Under the pieces are notes generated by a model. The model made no database searches, was not told the DNA's origin, and worked only from the letters and a program-made list of their open reading frames with translations. Of a stretch of DNA of 64,000 nt, positions 62,936 through 64,000 are shown in pieces; positions within the stretch are counted from its first letter, which is position 1; each line of letters begins with the position of its first letter. Source of the DNA: an uncultured Rhizobiaceae group bacterium (GTDB lineage Bacteria; Pseudomonadota; Alphaproteobacteria; Rhizobiales; Rhizobiaceae); the NCBI GenBank assembly GCA_937930845.1, contig CALHBJ010000001.1:248001-312000 (forward strand), given 5' to 3'. The translations under genes were made by a program, and so were the position numbers.

Positions 62936-64000
62936 TTAAAACAAGTACTTGGATACAAGCTTGTCGCGTTTGTAAACATCATCAAAGAATTGCGGCACGC
63001 CTTCATCGTCTATCCAGGCTGTGAAATAGGCCAGGTGAATGGGCATCCGGTTCTTGAAATTTACCCGGGTCTGTTTCTTGCTTTCCAAAATTCCCCCAAT
63101 CTTGCTGGGGTTTAGACCACCTTGAATCTGATACAGTTTGCGGGCGAATTCGATTGGTTTGTCCACCCGGATGCACCCGTGAGAAAAGGCCCGGCCCGTG
63201 CGCGAGAACAACGAGCGCGAGGGCGTGTCGTGGAGATAGACGCTGAACTTGTTTGGAAAAATAAACTTCACCTGCCCAAGGGCATTTTTCGGGCCGGGGC
63301 GCTGGACGATACGATAGGGAAATCTTTTTGACGAAACCGCGCTCCAATCAATGGTATAGGCGCTGATTTTTTGAGCGTTGCCGCCCCACCCGCTGTAAAG
63401 ATCATAGTCACGGGCTTCCAGATAGTTTGGATTGTCGCGGATCTTCGGCAGCATTTCCTTGCCGGCAATCGATCCCGGCACGGTCCATGTGGGGTTGAAT
63501 TCCGAATAGATGATTTCATCGGAAAACATGGGAGACTGGTGAAAGGGTTTGCCAACGATCACGCGGCGCTGGTCCACCACCTTGCCGGACTGGACGGTGA
63601 ACATTTCAAATCCCGCCTGATTGACCAGAATATGATTGCGCCCAAGGCGGCGCGGCAACCAGCGCCAGCGCTCCAGATTAATCGCCAGTTGGTTGACGCG
63701 ATCTTCGGCAGAAACGCTCATCGCGCGAAACGTTTGAGGACCAGCAACTCCATCAGGTGCCAGGCCGTGGCGGCGCTGAAAATGGGCCACCACCTCTTTC
63801 AAACCATCATCGTATAGTTCCAACTGGCTGGCGTTGAGGGTTTCATATCCACGGGCAGCCAGGTTCTCGCGCATTTCCACAACCCGGGCATTGCTCATGC
63901 CCGGTTTGATGGTGGGACCGTCCGAAACTGGTTTCCAGCCACCGCGCAGCAGCAGCGAGCGGTAGCCAGAAAGCATTTGCCGCAACTGCCCATATTGAGG
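62936..64000 (-). CDS. L,D-transpeptidase, YcbB/LdtD-like, 5' end outside window
   Basis: The frame is open to the window end, so the N-terminus is missing; about 354 residues remain. A peptidoglycan-binding domain (with DGVAGPQTFRAM) is followed by the YkuD catalytic domain with SHGCIRVDKP, holding the active Cys. Such enzymes form meso-DAP 3-3 cross-links in the periplasm. The family normally has about 500 or more residues, so roughly a third lies beyond the edge. Confidence 0.93.
   Translation of the reverse strand, partial: PQYGQLRQMLSGYRSLLLRGGWKPVSDGPTIKPGMSNARVVEMRENLAARGYETLNASQLELYDDGLKEVVAHFQRRHGLAPDGVAGPQTFRAMSVSAEDRVNQLAINLERWRWLPRRLGRNHILVNQAGFEMFTVQSGKVVDQRRVIVGKPFHQSPMFSDEIIYSEFNPTWTVPGSIAGKEMLPKIRDNPNYLEARDYDLYSGWGGNAQKISAYTIDWSAVSSKRFPYRIVQRPGPKNALGQVKFIFPNKFSVYLHDTPSRSLFSRTGRAFSHGCIRVDKPIEFARKLYQIQGGLNPSKIGGILESKKQTRVNFKNRMPIHLAYFTAWIDDEGVPQFFDDVYKRDKLVSKYLF

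Overview
The window is a gene-dense chromosomal segment of an alphaproteobacterium, most likely from the Hyphomicrobiales (Rhizobiales). This rests on gene families and gene order: one long Rel/SpoT bifunctional protein next to rpoZ, a recO-era-rnc-lepB block, a DUF1285/CoA-pyrophosphatase/CCA-transferase cluster, a TIGR02301 protein, a COG4111 (NadQ-like) regulator with nadABC, and a MoxR/DUF58/DUF4159 operon. Base composition is moderate (mid-50s % GC by eye). I see no rRNA, tRNA, CRISPR array, insertion sequence, integrase or phage gene, so this is core chromosome. Genus cannot be named. No intergenic gap exceeds about 285 bp.

Layout. 1-5.0 kb: 3' part of an RND efflux permease, then the phosphatidylethanolamine pair psd-pssA. 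5.0-8.2 kb: a minus-strand unit of a Cys-rich ArsR regulator, an ATM1/HMT1-type ABC exporter and a secreted DUF1194 vWA protein, with a candidate operator. 8.2-10.7 kb: a LysM envelope protein and a LOG-family hydrolase. 10.7-15.5 kb: a tightly overlapping minus-strand unit cysS - coiled-coil membrane protein - cimA - rarD; the CysS C-terminal part is long and compositionally odd. 15.5-19.4 kb: a LysE-type exporter, an SRAP protein, a NUDIX hydrolase and small conserved unknowns.

19.4-26.5 kb: a plus-strand unit ygfZ - HD hydrolase - Tyr phosphatase - nadQ meets a minus-strand unit nadA - DUF6614-like - nadB - nadC. A 10-3-10 palindrome upstream of nadA is the likely NadQ operator, giving a complete local NAD-synthesis circuit. 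26.5-29.2 kb: hydratase and MFS transporter, divergent, then a thioesterase. 29.2-33.8 kb: recO, era, rnc, lepB, uracil-DNA glycosylase and an NYN protein, all minus. 33.8-38.2 kb: rpoZ, rel, DUF2062 and acpS, all plus. The orientation of this last block relative to lepB looks inverted compared with the order I remember from other Rhizobiales. 38.2-42 kb: smpB, dapA and a soluble lytic transglycosylase.

42-50 kb: alpha/beta hydrolase and FAH-family protein, two tandem ABC exporters, trmL, a GNAT protein and hemF. 50-59.5 kb: minus-strand DUF1285 - NUDIX - CCA transferase, divergent from a plus-strand moxR - DUF58 - BatA/DUF4159 - vWA/amidotransferase-like operon with ATGA overlaps. This is a chaperone-like AAA+/vWA system at the membrane whose target is unknown. 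59.5-64 kb: GNAT, a xi-class glutathione transferase, a metallophosphoesterase, an anchored unknown protein and the 3' part of an L,D-transpeptidase.

Nothing here is clearly a new system. The best candidates for undescribed biology are the DUF6614-like gene inside the NadQ-controlled nad operon, the ArsR/ATM1/DUF1194 unit and the MoxR/three-vWA operon.
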